A stretch of DNA of 64,000 nt from Thalassotalea_B piscium_A (GCA_049347715.1 CP186339.1:310001-374000), one strand, 5' to 3'. Positions 36,186-46,275 are shown, numbered from the stretch's first letter. The notes: generated from the letters alone by a model not told the origin. Program-made: numbers and translations.

Positions 36186-36313
36186 CGATGAGAGTAGTCG
36201 TCATGTATTTAGTCTGTTTTTTGTACATGGTGTAGTCACTTTTTAATTGCTATCTTATATGAAAGCATCAATTTCTGATGAAATAATACTAAATCGATGA
36301 GGTTCACCTAATA

Positions 36314-36841
36314 ATGTATATTAATATTTTACTTCTTATTCTCACTATGATGTTTTCTAGTGTGGCATTGGCTACTTCACCCAGCCAACAATTTTTTCAA
36401 AACCTAAAGGCGTATTGTGGTCAAACAATGGTAGGGAAAAGTGTTTTTCCTGTGAGTAAAGAAGACGCCTTTTATGGGAAAACATTAGTGATGAAAGTAG
36501 CCTCATGTACGGAGACTGAAATGAGAATTCCATTTAGTGTTGGTGAAGATCATTCTCGTACTTGGATTTTAACCTTAACTGAAAAAGGTTTATTATTTAA
36601 ACATGACCATCGGCTTGAAGATGGCTCGCCAGATAAATTAACTATGTATGGTGGTTACTCAGACGGTTCGGGTTCAGCGTTTGAACAACATTTTCCCGCA
36701 GATGCAGAAACTAAGCAATTAGTCCCTAAAGGTAAAACGAATGTCTGGTCACTTACTTTAGATAAAAAAAATGCACAATTTATTTATTACTTATCGCGCC
36801 ATAATGAGCCTAGGTTTAAAGCCGTATTCGATTTAAAATAA
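36314..36841 (+). CDS. Small secreted protein of unknown function
   Basis: A 175-residue exported protein I do not recognise. Residues 1-20 form a signal peptide ending 'VALA'. The mature part has two Cys ('KAYCGQTM', 'KVASCTETE') that could pair, and a beta-rich composition with segments 'EDHSRTWILTL', 'GLLFKHDHRLEDGSPD' and 'TMYGGYSDGSGSAFEQHFPAD'. It has its own start with GAGG upstream and is closed by a terminator, so it looks monocistronic. Nothing in the neighbours suggests a role. Confidence 0.75.
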   Translation: MYINILLLILTMMFSSVALATSPSQQFFQNLKAYCGQTMVGKSVFPVSKEDAFYGKTLVMKVASCTETEMRIPFSVGEDHSRTWILTLTEKGLLFKHDHRLEDGSPDKLTMYGGYSDGSGSAFEQHFPADAETKQLVPKGKTNVWSLTLDKKNAQFIYYLSRHNEPRFKAVFDLK

Positions 36842-36868
36842 GTGCTTAACTCTTTGGAGGCATTTATA

Positions 36869-36896
36869 AAAAAAAGGCATCTAAGATGCCTTTTTT
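36869..36896. terminator. Bidirectional intrinsic terminator
   Basis: AAAAAAGGCATC pairs with GATGCCTTTTTT around a TAA loop (about 36870-36896). It has an A run on one side and a T run on the other, so it can stop transcription from both the secreted-protein gene and the convergent M16 gene. Confidence 0.85.
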
Positions 36897-36916
36897 AATG
36901 TCCATGTTGTAATTTT

Positions 36917-39808
36917 TTAATTTTTAGGGTTGAGTAATACAGGTTCACCTAAGCCTAAAGCATTTAATCGTTCAAATTGCGTTTTCGCATCGCCAACAAT
37001 CAAATAAATCATGTTATCTGGTTGAATGTATTGATGTGCTAATGCTTTTAAGTCGGTTAAGGTCAAACTCTCTAAGGCGCTAGCTCGTTGTTGAACATAA
37101 TCAGCTGGTAAGCCGTAGTCACTCATATTACTTAATACAGCAAGTTTGGCATCTGGAGTTTCAAAACGTCGTGCATTACTTTTCAAAAAATAACCTTTAG
37201 TTACGTCTAAGTCTTTATCGTTGAACCCTTGTTCATAATCTTTCAAGATATCTCGAATAAGTGCGACAGCTTCTAAGGTGATATTTGCTCTTACGCCACT
37301 AGATATAGTGAAGCGTCCTTCAAATTGATTACCTGAAAACCCTGAACGTATACCATAAGTATAACCTTTAGATTCTCTTAGTTGTTGCGTCAGTTGCGAA
37401 GCAAAACTTCCTCCGCCTAAACGGTAATTCATCACTTGTGCAGAATAATAGTCTGGATCAGTGGCTTTTAAAGCAGGATTACCAATAACAATCATTGATT
37501 GTTTGGCGTTAGGTACGTCATAAAAATAAACACGTGCTTTTTCAGGCATTTTCGGCATGACTAATTGTGGCAATTTAAGTGACTTGCTCGGCCAGGCAGT
37601 AACTAAGTCATCAAGTGAGTCTTTAACTGCTTGGGCGCTAATATCTCCAACAATTTGAAAACTGCTTAAATTGGGTGATAAAGAATGTTCATAATAGTTT
37701 TTAACATCGGCTAAGGTAATACTTGCTACAGATGCTTGCGTACCTAGCAGGTTATTGGCCAGCAAATGATCTGTGCCATAAAGAAGCTTATCAAACTCAC
37801 TGATAGCAATAGCATTTGGGTTAGCCGCCATTTGTTTAATGGCGTTAATTGTTGCTTGTTTGGCTAAGGCAAATTCAGCTTCATCCCAGCGAGGTTTAAG
37901 TAACATTTCTTTAACCACAGCCATTGTTTTCGCGTAATTTTTAGCAAGAGTTGTTGCGCTAATTGAAATGCTTTCTTTATCAGCACTTATATAAATTTGA
38001 GCTCCTAATTTTTTAATAGCATCTTCAAGCTCAGAACGGTTTTTGTTTTGTGTGCCTTTATTCATTAACTCGGCAGTAAGATGAGCGACACCAATTTTAT
38101 TGGGTTGATCAAATAGCATCCCGCCAGCAATGTCGATATTAAAGGTAACTAAAGGTACTTCATTATTTTCAATACCAAAAATTTTTAAGCCATTAGGTAA
38201 TGCACTTTGCCACACATCAGGGGCTTTTATCACAAGTGGTGACTTAGCATAAGGTGGTTCAATACTTCGGTCAAAACTGGAAGGCGTTCGCTCATAACTT
38301 GCTGTTTGTGATGCATCAAATTGTTCTTCAGCGCCAACAACAATTTTTTCTTCAACAATATTAGCTGCAGTTGAGTTTGCAAGTGCTAATGCTTTTTGAC
38401 CTTTTGGCACAAAGCTAGTTGCAACATAATGTTGATCTTTAATGTATTTATTATATACGCGCCAAACATCTTCACTAGTGACGGAAAGAATATTTTTAAC
38501 ATCTTGGTTGATAAAACCAGGCTCTCCGGTATAGATGTTGTATTGTGCTAACTGAAAGCCTTTTCCTAATGCACTTGAAAGGCCTTGATAAAAGTTAGTT
38601 TCTTGGGTGGCTTTAATTCGATTGAGGTCGTCTTCAGAAAATTTATCTTGTTCAAATAAAGCAAATGCCTCATTGATTGCAGCAAAAACGGTGTTCAGAT
38701 TAGTATTGTCGAATGCTGTTACTCTGATTGATGTTTGTCCTGCAAGTTCAGAGTCATAAGCACCCATGTTAACTGAGCTGGTTAATTTTAACTTATCAAT
38801 TAAGATTTTGTTCATAGCAGCATCTTTGCCATCGCTGAGCAAATCTCTGAGTACTTCAAGGGCATAACTATCTTTACTATAAAGCGGTACTGTTGGCCAA
38901 GTAATGGTTAGTTGAGGGGCTTTGGCAAAGTTGTCTTCATAATAGAGTCGTTTACTTTCTTTTAGTACTGCCGCTTGTTTTTTATTTTGTTCAATGGCTT
39001 TACCTTTAGGGATTTCATTAAAGTATTTATCAATCCATTGTTTGGCTTGTGCTTCATCAAAATCGCCAGATACCACTAAGGTGACATTATTAGGCACATA
39101 CCAACGATTAAAAAAGTCTTTAACATCTTGTAACGTGGCACCTTGAAGATCATCGAGTGAACCAATTACTTGCCAACTGTAGGGATGACCTTCTGGATAT
39201 AGGTTTTTATCAATAACATACTGAGTATGCCCGTAAGGACGATTATCATTACTTTGGCGTTTTTCGTTTTTAACCACTTGTTTTTCTTTTGCTAATACAG
39301 GCTCTGTGACGGTATTAATAAAGTAGCCAAGCTTGTCTGCTTCAGCCCAAATCATTTTTTCTAGGGCATTTTTCGGTACGGTTTGGAAGTAATTGGTTCT
39401 ATCTCGGCTAGTGGAACCATTAGCTCCAGAGCCTCCAATTCTTGCACTCATTTTATCTAAACCACCTTTACCTAAATTTTCTGATTCTAGGAAAAGTAAA
39501 TGCTCAAATAGATGGGCGAATCCGGTTTTTCCCGGTAATTCTCTTGCCGATCCGACATGTGCGGTTAATGCGACAGCAACTACGGGATCAGAACGGTCAA
39601 TATGAAAAATAACTTGAAGACCATTGTCTAGGGTAAATTTCTCATATGCGATGTTTAAATTAGTTGTCGATTCAGCGTTGGTATCTTTATTGTTTATAGT
39701 CGACTTCGTTGGTGCAGGCTCTGATGAAGTGGTCGTACTGTCGCTACAACTGACTAAAAAAACACAGGCGCATAGTGTAGTAGCCTTGAGGCTATTTTTT
39801 ATATTCAT
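36917..39808 (-). CDS. M16 family zinc metallopeptidase lipoprotein
   Basis: A 963-residue lipoprotein (lipobox 'FLVSC', Cys21) of the pitrilysin/insulinase family. Two M16 halves are present: the N-terminal half carries the inverted zinc motif H99-L-F-E-H103 and the downstream Glu in 'EKQVVKNEKRQ', while the C-terminal half (about 540-960) begins 'NGLKIFGIENNEVPLV' and lacks the motif, as usual. 'GGGSFASQLTQQLRESKGYTYG' type sequence near 840 is the substrate-binding R/Y segment (quoted partially: 'ESKGYTYG'). Likely degrades peptides in the periplasm or at the outer membrane. Single-gene unit. Confidence 0.92.
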   Translation of the reverse strand: MNIKNSLKATTLCACVFLVSCSDSTTTSSEPAPTKSTINNKDTNAESTTNLNIAYEKFTLDNGLQVIFHIDRSDPVVAVALTAHVGSARELPGKTGFAHLFEHLLFLESENLGKGGLDKMSARIGGSGANGSTSRDRTNYFQTVPKNALEKMIWAEADKLGYFINTVTEPVLAKEKQVVKNEKRQSNDNRPYGHTQYVIDKNLYPEGHPYSWQVIGSLDDLQGATLQDVKDFFNRWYVPNNVTLVVSGDFDEAQAKQWIDKYFNEIPKGKAIEQNKKQAAVLKESKRLYYEDNFAKAPQLTITWPTVPLYSKDSYALEVLRDLLSDGKDAAMNKILIDKLKLTSSVNMGAYDSELAGQTSIRVTAFDNTNLNTVFAAINEAFALFEQDKFSEDDLNRIKATQETNFYQGLSSALGKGFQLAQYNIYTGEPGFINQDVKNILSVTSEDVWRVYNKYIKDQHYVATSFVPKGQKALALANSTAANIVEEKIVVGAEEQFDASQTASYERTPSSFDRSIEPPYAKSPLVIKAPDVWQSALPNGLKIFGIENNEVPLVTFNIDIAGGMLFDQPNKIGVAHLTAELMNKGTQNKNRSELEDAIKKLGAQIYISADKESISISATTLAKNYAKTMAVVKEMLLKPRWDEAEFALAKQATINAIKQMAANPNAIAISEFDKLLYGTDHLLANNLLGTQASVASITLADVKNYYEHSLSPNLSSFQIVGDISAQAVKDSLDDLVTAWPSKSLKLPQLVMPKMPEKARVYFYDVPNAKQSMIVIGNPALKATDPDYYSAQVMNYRLGGGSFASQLTQQLRESKGYTYGIRSGFSGNQFEGRFTISSGVRANITLEAVALIRDILKDYEQGFNDKDLDVTKGYFLKSNARRFETPDAKLAVLSNMSDYGLPADYVQQRASALESLTLTDLKALAHQYIQPDNMIYLIVGDAKTQFERLNALGLGEPVLLNPKN

Positions 39809-40066
39809 TTTTATGTTTCCTAAAGGTAGCTAATCTCGTAGTGATAGCCAGCAATGATTCAGCTTTAGTTTGAACGAAATTTCATGTTAACAAAAGGTAA
39901 ATTTATTTTAGTAAGTGCACTTGCTGTATTTTGATCAACAAATAATCCTAATAGATAATATTTTTGAATCAATTAATGTAATTAAAGTAATTTTTATTAT
40001 TAATATAAAGGCGATAAAGTCAATTTATAACTATGCTTTTGAAACAATTACTCAAAGGGCTTTTCC

Positions 40067-41530
40067 ATGGCACTCGACAATTTATTACGTTGCTATATTG
40101 ATGGTGTGTTTATTGATAGCCAGCAGTATGTTGACAATATTAATCCCGTTAACGGTCAAGTTATTTCAAAATTATGTGAAGCAAGCCCTCAGTTGATTGA
40201 TCAAGCGGTAGCAAGTGCAAACATTGCCTTAAAAGGAACGTGGGGGAAAATGTCTGTTAATCAACGTTGTGAGCTACTTCATAAAGTCGCTGATCGTATG
40301 ATTGAACGTCAAGAGGAATTTATTGAAGCTGAAATTAGCGATACCGGGAAATCACTTTTCCAAGTTGAAACTATTGATATACCTCGAGGTGCGGCTAACT
40401 TTAAGACATTTGCTGATATGGTGAAATTTCACCATGGTGAAACCTTTATTACTGAAACAGCTAATGGTGAAAAAGCACTGAACTATAGTGTGAATAAGCC
40501 GCTTGGTGTTGTTGCTGTGATTTCTCCTTGGAACTTACCTTTGTTGTTGGCAACTTGGAAGGTTGCACCAGCATTAGCTTGTGGTAACTGCGTTATTTTA
40601 AAACCATCGGAGGAAACTTCATCAACAGCGACTTTACTGGCACAAGTCATGGATGAAGTTGGTGTACCTAAAGGGGTATTTAACCTTGTTTTAGGGCGCG
40701 GAACTATCATCGGAGATTATTTAACCGCCCACCAAGGGGTTGATGCTGTGACTTTTACCGGAGCCTCAACAACAGGCAGGCATATTATGCGTTCGGTTGC
40801 TCAAGGGGTTAAACCTATCTCTTTTGAACTTGGCGGTAAAAATTCCGCCATTGTTTTTAATGACGCAAATTTGGATAACGCTATTGCTGGTGTTGCTCGT
40901 TCAACTTTTACTAATTGTGGTCAAGTGTGCTTATGTACAGAAAAAGTTTTTGTACATCGAGATATAGCCCCCGAGTTTATTGAAGGCCTGAAACAAGCTG
41001 CAGGTGAGATTAAAATAGGCTATCCAAAAGAAGAAGGGGTTTTTTTAGGCCCGCTAGTGTCTAAAGCGCATCAAGAAAAAGTATTGTCGTATTACCAGTT
41101 GGCCAAAACCGAAGGTGCTGAGTTTATTTATGGTGGGGCAGTGCCACATTTTGGCGATGAACGTGATAATGGTTGCTATATTGAACCTACAATTATTACA
41201 GGGCTTGATGATGGTGCTCGAGTAAATCAAGAAGAAATTTTCGGCCCTATTTGTCATATTTCAATATTTGATGACGAAGACGAAGTTATTCATCGGGTGA
41301 ACGATACCCATTATGGGTTAGCTACTGCGCTTTGGACAGAAAGTTTATCACGTGCGCATCGTGTTTCACCACAATTAGATGTTGGTATTGTTTGGGTAAA
41401 TACTTGGTTTTTACGTGATCTTCGTACACCTTTTGGTGGCGTGAAACTATCAGGTATTGGACGCGAAGGCGGCCAACATTCTATGGGCTTTTATAGTGAA
41501 CCGATCAATATTTGTATCAAAATAGACTAA
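40067..41530 (+). CDS. nbaE: 2-aminomuconate 6-semialdehyde dehydrogenase
   Basis: An NAD-dependent aldehyde dehydrogenase of 487 residues. It has the ALDH signatures 'VISPWNLPLLL', 'FTGASTTGR', catalytic Glu in 'FELGGKNSAIVF' and catalytic Cys in 'FTNCGQVCLC'. General ALDH motifs do not give the substrate; that comes from the neighbours, which encode the preceding and following steps of the 2-aminomuconate route. 2-hydroxymuconic semialdehyde dehydrogenases are very similar. First gene of the operon; AAAGGG lies 8 bases ahead of ATG. 258 bp of upstream non-coding DNA probably carries the promoter. Confidence 0.87.
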   Translation: MALDNLLRCYIDGVFIDSQQYVDNINPVNGQVISKLCEASPQLIDQAVASANIALKGTWGKMSVNQRCELLHKVADRMIERQEEFIEAEISDTGKSLFQVETIDIPRGAANFKTFADMVKFHHGETFITETANGEKALNYSVNKPLGVVAVISPWNLPLLLATWKVAPALACGNCVILKPSEETSSTATLLAQVMDEVGVPKGVFNLVLGRGTIIGDYLTAHQGVDAVTFTGASTTGRHIMRSVAQGVKPISFELGGKNSAIVFNDANLDNAIAGVARSTFTNCGQVCLCTEKVFVHRDIAPEFIEGLKQAAGEIKIGYPKEEGVFLGPLVSKAHQEKVLSYYQLAKTEGAEFIYGGAVPHFGDERDNGCYIEPTIITGLDDGARVNQEEIFGPICHISIFDDEDEVIHRVNDTHYGLATALWTESLSRAHRVSPQLDVGIVWVNTWFLRDLRTPFGGVKLSGIGREGGQHSMGFYSEPINICIKID

Positions 41531-41543
41531 CCTAGGAAGAATC

Positions 41544-41996
41544 ATGACCACTGAAAGTAAAGTAGTTGCAGGTAAAGCAACACCGCGAGGTAAGTTTCCC
41601 CATGTAAAGCGTGCCGGCGATTTTATTTATATCTCAGGAACAAGCTCAAGACTCGCTGATAACAGTTTTGCTGGGGTAGAGGTGGATGAGTTTGGTACAA
41701 CTTGCTTATGTATTAAAACGCAAACCCGTGCAGTGATTGAAAATATTCGTGATATTTTGCATTCAATGGATGCTGAGTTATCTGACTTAGTTGAAATTAG
41801 TACCTTTTTAGTCAATATGAATGATTTTGCAGGTTATAACCAAATCTATAGTGAATATTTTGATTTTGATGGCCCAACACGCACAACTGTTGCTGTTCAC
41901 CAGTTGCCTCATCCACACTTATTAATTGAATGTAAGGCGGTGGCATACAAACCACTTTTGTTAACTGATATTACGTTAACAGATAAGTTTATTTAA
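41544..41996 (+). CDS. nbaF: 2-aminomuconate deaminase (RidA/YjgF family)
   Basis: A 150-residue RidA-fold enzyme that hydrolyses 2-aminomuconate to 4-oxalocrotonate and ammonia. Family features are 'KRAGDFIYISGTSSR', 'IENIRDILHSMDAELSDLV', 'DGPTRTTVAVHQLP' and 'LLIECKAVAY', close to AmnD/NbaF proteins rather than to general RidA (longer N-terminus 'GKATPRGKFPHVK'). 13 bp after the dehydrogenase gene and 10 bp before the dioxygenase gene, with AGGA ahead of the start. Confidence 0.88.
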   Translation: MTTESKVVAGKATPRGKFPHVKRAGDFIYISGTSSRLADNSFAGVEVDEFGTTCLCIKTQTRAVIENIRDILHSMDAELSDLVEISTFLVNMNDFAGYNQIYSEYFDFDGPTRTTVAVHQLPHPHLLIECKAVAYKPLLLTDITLTDKFI

Positions 41997-42006
41997 GGAG
42001 TGACGG

Positions 42007-42564
42007 ATGAAAGCAAAGCTAAGCGCGTTTAATTTTCAAAAGTGGATTGAAGAACATAGACACTTACTGAAGCCTCCTGTGGGTAATGTACAAATATGGG
42101 AAGACGCAGACATGATGGTGACTGTAGTTGGCGGTCCTAATCAACGTACCGATTTTCATGATGACCCTGTAGAAGAGTTCTTCTATCAGATCGAAGGAGA
42201 TATGGTCTTAAAAGTGATAGAGGATGGTCACTGTAAGGATGTGTTTATTCGCGAAGGAGATATTTTCTTTTTACCTGCTCATGTGCGCCATTCACCACAA
42301 CGCCCTATGGCAGGTAGTATTGGTTTAGTGATTGAGCCTAAACGTCCGGCAGGAGAAAAAGACGCTTTTGAATGGTATTGCTTTAACTGTAATAGCTTAG
42401 TACATCGTACAGAGGTTACTTTGACCTCGATTGTTGATGATCTTCCGCCACTATATCAATCCTTCTATCAAGACCTAGCTGCAAGAACTTGTCCTAGTTG
42501 TGGCGAAGTTCACCCAGGTAAGCATCCTCCCGAAGGGTGGGTTACTTTAGGCGAGGGGGAGTAA
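42007..42564 (+). CDS. nbaC: 3-hydroxyanthranilate 3,4-dioxygenase
   Basis: Opens the ring of 3-hydroxyanthranilate to 2-amino-3-carboxymuconate semialdehyde using ferrous iron. The 185-residue cupin carries the iron ligands in 'TDFHDDPVEEFFYQ' (His, Glu) and 'VRHSPQRP' (His). The bacterial-type C-terminal rubredoxin-like iron site is also intact: 'CFNCN' and 'CPSCGEVHPG'. ATG follows AAGGAGTGACGG closely, a strong ribosome-binding site. Only 4 bp to the next gene. Confidence 0.95.
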   Translation: MKAKLSAFNFQKWIEEHRHLLKPPVGNVQIWEDADMMVTVVGGPNQRTDFHDDPVEEFFYQIEGDMVLKVIEDGHCKDVFIREGDIFFLPAHVRHSPQRPMAGSIGLVIEPKRPAGEKDAFEWYCFNCNSLVHRTEVTLTSIVDDLPPLYQSFYQDLAARTCPSCGEVHPGKHPPEGWVTLGEGE

Positions 42565-42568
42565 TACC

Positions 42569-43582
42569 ATGAAAGTTGTAGATATTCATTCTCACTTTTT
42601 TCCTAAATCATGGCCTAGTTTACAAAAACGTTTTGGTGGTGACGACTGGCCATGGCTTCGTCATCTCCCAAGTGATGGTACAGGGATTGAGAAGGCAATG
42701 TTAATGAAGGGGGATAAAGCCTTTCGACCCATTTATTCCGCGTGTTGGGATCCTAAGGTGCGACTCGAAGAAATGGATAAACACGGTGTATCTAAGCAAA
42801 TCATTTCGGCAACACCTATTTTATTTGCCTATGACAAACCTGTTGAACAGTCTTTGTATTGTGCCCAACTCTTTAATGACGCCGCATTAACTATTTGCCA
42901 AGAAGATAATCAACGTTTGTTTGCTATGGCACAAGTACCTTTGCAAAACATAGATGCCGCATGTATTGAAGCAAGTCGCGCTAAAAATTCAGGGCATGTT
43001 GGTATACAAATTGGTAATCATGTTGGTTTAAAAAATATGGATGATGAAGGTGTGATTACGTTTTTACAACATTGTGCCAGTGAAAATATTCCTGTCTTTG
43101 TTCACCCGTGGGACATGATGGCGGCAGAGCGCACAAAAGATTATATGATGGGCTGGACGGTTGGCATGCCAGCAGAAACACAACTTTCGATTGTTTCAAT
43201 GATTCTTGGTGGTGGCTTTGATCGGGTAAGTAAAGATCTTAAAATTTGTTTTGCTCATGGTGGTGGTGCATTTACCTTCTTACTTGGACGTCTTGAAAAT
43301 GCTTGGCATCATCGTGATATTGCACGTGGAAAGTCTGCTTACCCACCTAGTTATTATCTCGACCGCTTTTTCTTAGATACCGCAGTGTTTGACCATGACG
43401 CGTTACAGCTATTGGTGAGTAAAATGGGTGTAGAGCGCTTGATGTTTGGCACTGATTATCCTTTTCCATTAGGTGAGCAGCAAATGGGGCAGTTAATAAA
43501 AACGGCACCGAGTTTGAATGATCCTGAAAAACAGAAACTTTTAGCGAGTAATGCAGAGCAATTCTTTGCCTTACCTAATTAA
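42569..43582 (+). CDS. nbaD: 2-amino-3-carboxymuconate 6-semialdehyde decarboxylase (ACMSD)
   Basis: A zinc-dependent amidohydrolase-fold decarboxylase of 337 residues. It has the metal site 'VDIHSHFFP' (HxH), 'FVHPWDMM', 'ICFAHGGGAFTFLLGR' and the catalytic Asp in 'MFGTDYPFPLG'. This enzyme diverts the kynurenine intermediate away from spontaneous quinolinate formation to 2-aminomuconate semialdehyde, which the dehydrogenase at the operon start would use. Matches vertebrate and bacterial ACMSD in length and motifs. Confidence 0.95.
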   Translation: MKVVDIHSHFFPKSWPSLQKRFGGDDWPWLRHLPSDGTGIEKAMLMKGDKAFRPIYSACWDPKVRLEEMDKHGVSKQIISATPILFAYDKPVEQSLYCAQLFNDAALTICQEDNQRLFAMAQVPLQNIDAACIEASRAKNSGHVGIQIGNHVGLKNMDDEGVITFLQHCASENIPVFVHPWDMMAAERTKDYMMGWTVGMPAETQLSIVSMILGGGFDRVSKDLKICFAHGGGAFTFLLGRLENAWHHRDIARGKSAYPPSYYLDRFFLDTAVFDHDALQLLVSKMGVERLMFGTDYPFPLGEQQMGQLIKTAPSLNDPEKQKLLASNAEQFFALPN

Positions 43583-43615
43583 TTTTTATCATCTATTAGA
43601 ATTAATGAGTACCTC

Positions 43616-44899
43616 ATGAACTTTGAATACACCTTAGCCTTTGCACAACAACAAGATAAACACGATCCTCTCTCAAGTTATCGTGAACAGTTTTTTCATC
43701 CCATTATTAATAATAAAGAAGTTCTTTATTTCACAGGAAACTCGTTAGGTTTACAGCCAAAAGCCGCAAAGAAATATGTTAATGATGAACTTGATGATTG
43801 GGCAAAGTGGGGGGTTGAAGGGCATTTTCATGCGAAAAATCCTTGGGTGAGTTATCACGAAATATTAACACCGGCCTCTGCAATGATTGTTGGCGCTAAA
43901 GCATCTGAGGTAGTTTGTATGAACTCGCTGACGACTAACTTACATTTGCTTTTTGTCTCCTTTTATCGCCCGACGAAACAACGCTTTAAAATTATTAGTG
44001 AAGCTAAAATGTTTCCTTCAGATCGTTATTTACTTGAAACACAAGTACAACATCATGGCTTTGAGCCAGATGATGCCATTATTGAAGTAGCTCCGCGCGC
44101 TGGTGAAGAGTTGATACGTGAAGAAGATATACTCGAAGCAATAGCAGCCCATGGTGATGAGGTCGCTTTAGTCTTTTTTGGAGGAGTCAATTATTTTACT
44201 GGCCAGCTTTTCAATATGGAAAAGCTCACCGATGCGGCTCATCAGGTAGGAGCATTGGCTGGATTTGACCTTGCACATGCAGCAGGTAATGTACCGATGA
44301 AATTACATGACTGGAATGTCGATTTTGCGGCTTGGTGTACTTACAAATATTTAAATGGAAGCGCAGGTAATGTAGGTGCTATTTTTGTACATGAACGTCA
44401 TGGTGAAAATACCGATATACCAAGGTTTGGTGGATGGTGGGGACACAACAAAGAGCGTCGCTTTTTAATGGAGAACCATTTTGAGCCTATGACGGGAGCT
44501 GAAGGTTGGCAGTTGAGTAATGCGCCGGTTATGGGGATGGCAATACTCAGATCTTCACTGGATATTTTTCAAGAAATAGGTATGGAAAAGTTACGAGAAA
44601 AAAGTGTCAAGCTAACAGCTTACTTAGAGTTTGTATTTAATCATGTTACTGCACAATTTCCAGATATTCATTTATCGATTATTACTCCAAGCGATCCCAC
44701 TCAACGAGGTTGTCAGCTCTCAGTGAAATTAGAAGGTACAGATAAACGTTTTTTTCAAGCGCTGACAGATGCTGGTGTCACTGCTGATTTTAGGGAGCCG
44801 AATGTTATTCGATTGGCGCCTACACCTTTATATAACAGCTTCGAGGATGTTTTTTGTTTTGGTGAAACACTGACCCATTTATTAAATACGTGGAATTAG
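43616..44899 (+). CDS. kynU: Kynureninase
   Basis: A PLP enzyme that cleaves 3-hydroxykynurenine (or kynurenine) to 3-hydroxyanthranilate and alanine. The 427-residue product shows 'YFTGNSLGLQPKAAKKYV', 'MNSLTTNLHLLFVSFYRPT', 'AGFDLAHAAGNVP' (PLP-contacting Asp) and the Schiff-base Lys in 'WCTYKYLNGSAGNVG', plus 'FGGWWGHNKERRFLME'. All are kynureninase-specific. Lies 33 bp after the decarboxylase gene and 2 bp before the kmo ATG. Confidence 0.96.
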   Translation: MNFEYTLAFAQQQDKHDPLSSYREQFFHPIINNKEVLYFTGNSLGLQPKAAKKYVNDELDDWAKWGVEGHFHAKNPWVSYHEILTPASAMIVGAKASEVVCMNSLTTNLHLLFVSFYRPTKQRFKIISEAKMFPSDRYLLETQVQHHGFEPDDAIIEVAPRAGEELIREEDILEAIAAHGDEVALVFFGGVNYFTGQLFNMEKLTDAAHQVGALAGFDLAHAAGNVPMKLHDWNVDFAAWCTYKYLNGSAGNVGAIFVHERHGENTDIPRFGGWWGHNKERRFLMENHFEPMTGAEGWQLSNAPVMGMAILRSSLDIFQEIGMEKLREKSVKLTAYLEFVFNHVTAQFPDIHLSIITPSDPTQRGCQLSVKLEGTDKRFFQALTDAGVTADFREPNVIRLAPTPLYNSFEDVFCFGETLTHLLNTWN

Positions 44900-44901
44900 T
44901 T

Positions 44902-46275
44902 ATGGCAGAAGAAAAAGAAAATATAGCAATTGTTGGTGCTGGCCCAGTGGGCGCATTATTCGCTTTGATGATGGCAAAAAAAGGCTATAAAGTTAACTTG
45001 TTCGAGTCTCGTCCTGATTCACGAAAAACCAGTATTTACCAAGGTAAGTCAATTAATTTAGCCTTGTCTGATCGAGGGTGGCTTGCATTACAAGCTGTAG
45101 GGATTGACCAAGAAATTCGGCAACAAGCAATTCCCATGTACCGTAGGGTAATGCATGACATTAATGGCAATTTAACTCAGCAAGCTTATGGAAAAGAAAA
45201 TCAAGCTATATGGTCTGTTTCTCGCTCGGGTATAAATGAGCAGTTAATTTCGCAAGCTGAAGAGCATCCATTAATTGATATTTATTTTTCTCATCGTTTA
45301 ACCCAGCTTAATTTTGATGATAATACTGCCGTTTATTTAGATAGTAATCAGCAAGTAGTTACTCATCAAAGTGATTTAGTATTTGGTGCAGATGGTGCTT
45401 TTTCAAAAGTTAGAAGGTTAATGCAAGAACTCCCCAAGCAGCGTATTAGCTATAGCTTAAACTATATGCCACAAAGTTATATTGAGCTTTCCATTGCTGC
45501 GAACGAAGATGGTAGTCATAAACTTGAGAAAAATGCTTTGCATATTTGGCCGCGTAAAAACTTTATGCTAATCGCTTTACCTAATGTTGATGGTTCTTTT
45601 ACTTGTACTTTGTTTATGAATCAGGAAGGGGAATTATCATTTGATACGTTAAATAGTACTGAAAAAGTGACTGCTTTTTTTGAAGAATACTTTACTGATG
45701 CAATGCCAATATTAGAATCGCCTGTGGTAGATTTCTTAGCTAAAGCGGCATCACCATTATGTTTAGTCCATATCTATCCATGGCTAGTGAATGATCAAGT
45801 TGCTTTAATCGGTGATTCTGCTCACGCCATGGTACCTTTTTATGGACAAGGTATGAATTCAGGCTTTGAAGATTGTCGTATATTAAGTGAGTTGGTTGAT
45901 GCGAGAGAGGGAAATTGGCCAGAGGTTTTGTCAGCCTATCAAGCAGCGCGTAAACCTAATTGCGATGCTATTACAGAACTCGCACAACGTAACTTTATTG
46001 AAATGAGCGATCTAGCTGGGGATAAAAGCTTTTTGTTACGTAAAAAAATCGAAGCTAAGTTTAATCAATTACATCCTCAACTTTGGGTGCCACTGTATTC
46101 AATGGTGACATTTTCTCCAGACATTCCTTATAGCGAAGCTCTTGCTATAGGTGATATTCAGAAAGAGATTATGGATCAAATTATGTTAACCCCCAATATA
46201 GAAAAAATATGGAATGATGATTCTATCTACAATCGTATTTATGAGTTGGCGATCAAAAAATTGGAGCAAAAATAA
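44902..46275 (+). CDS. kmo: Kynurenine 3-monooxygenase
   Basis: A FAD- and NADPH-dependent hydroxylase that makes 3-hydroxykynurenine. From ATG 44902 the product is 457 residues (a GTG at 44890 would overlap kynU). FAD motifs are 'IAIVGAGPVGALFALM' at the start and 'ALIGDSAHAMVPFYGQGMNS' around residue 305; 'FGADGAFSKVRR' is the DG motif. The C-terminal 60 residues are moderately hydrophobic, as in other KMOs. The stop codon TAA shares its last A with the kynA ATG (TAATG), so translation is probably coupled. Confidence 0.94.
   Translation: MAEEKENIAIVGAGPVGALFALMMAKKGYKVNLFESRPDSRKTSIYQGKSINLALSDRGWLALQAVGIDQEIRQQAIPMYRRVMHDINGNLTQQAYGKENQAIWSVSRSGINEQLISQAEEHPLIDIYFSHRLTQLNFDDNTAVYLDSNQQVVTHQSDLVFGADGAFSKVRRLMQELPKQRISYSLNYMPQSYIELSIAANEDGSHKLEKNALHIWPRKNFMLIALPNVDGSFTCTLFMNQEGELSFDTLNSTEKVTAFFEEYFTDAMPILESPVVDFLAKAASPLCLVHIYPWLVNDQVALIGDSAHAMVPFYGQGMNSGFEDCRILSELVDAREGNWPEVLSAYQAARKPNCDAITELAQRNFIEMSDLAGDKSFLLRKKIEAKFNQLHPQLWVPLYSMVTFSPDIPYSEALAIGDIQKEIMDQIMLTPNIEKIWNDDSIYNRIYELAIKKLEQK

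Noticed and set aside
39915..40196. 93-codon frame upstream of the kyn operon
   Set aside because: Runs into the dehydrogenase gene in another frame; low-complexity Ile/Asn-rich sequence typical of AT-rich non-coding DNA.
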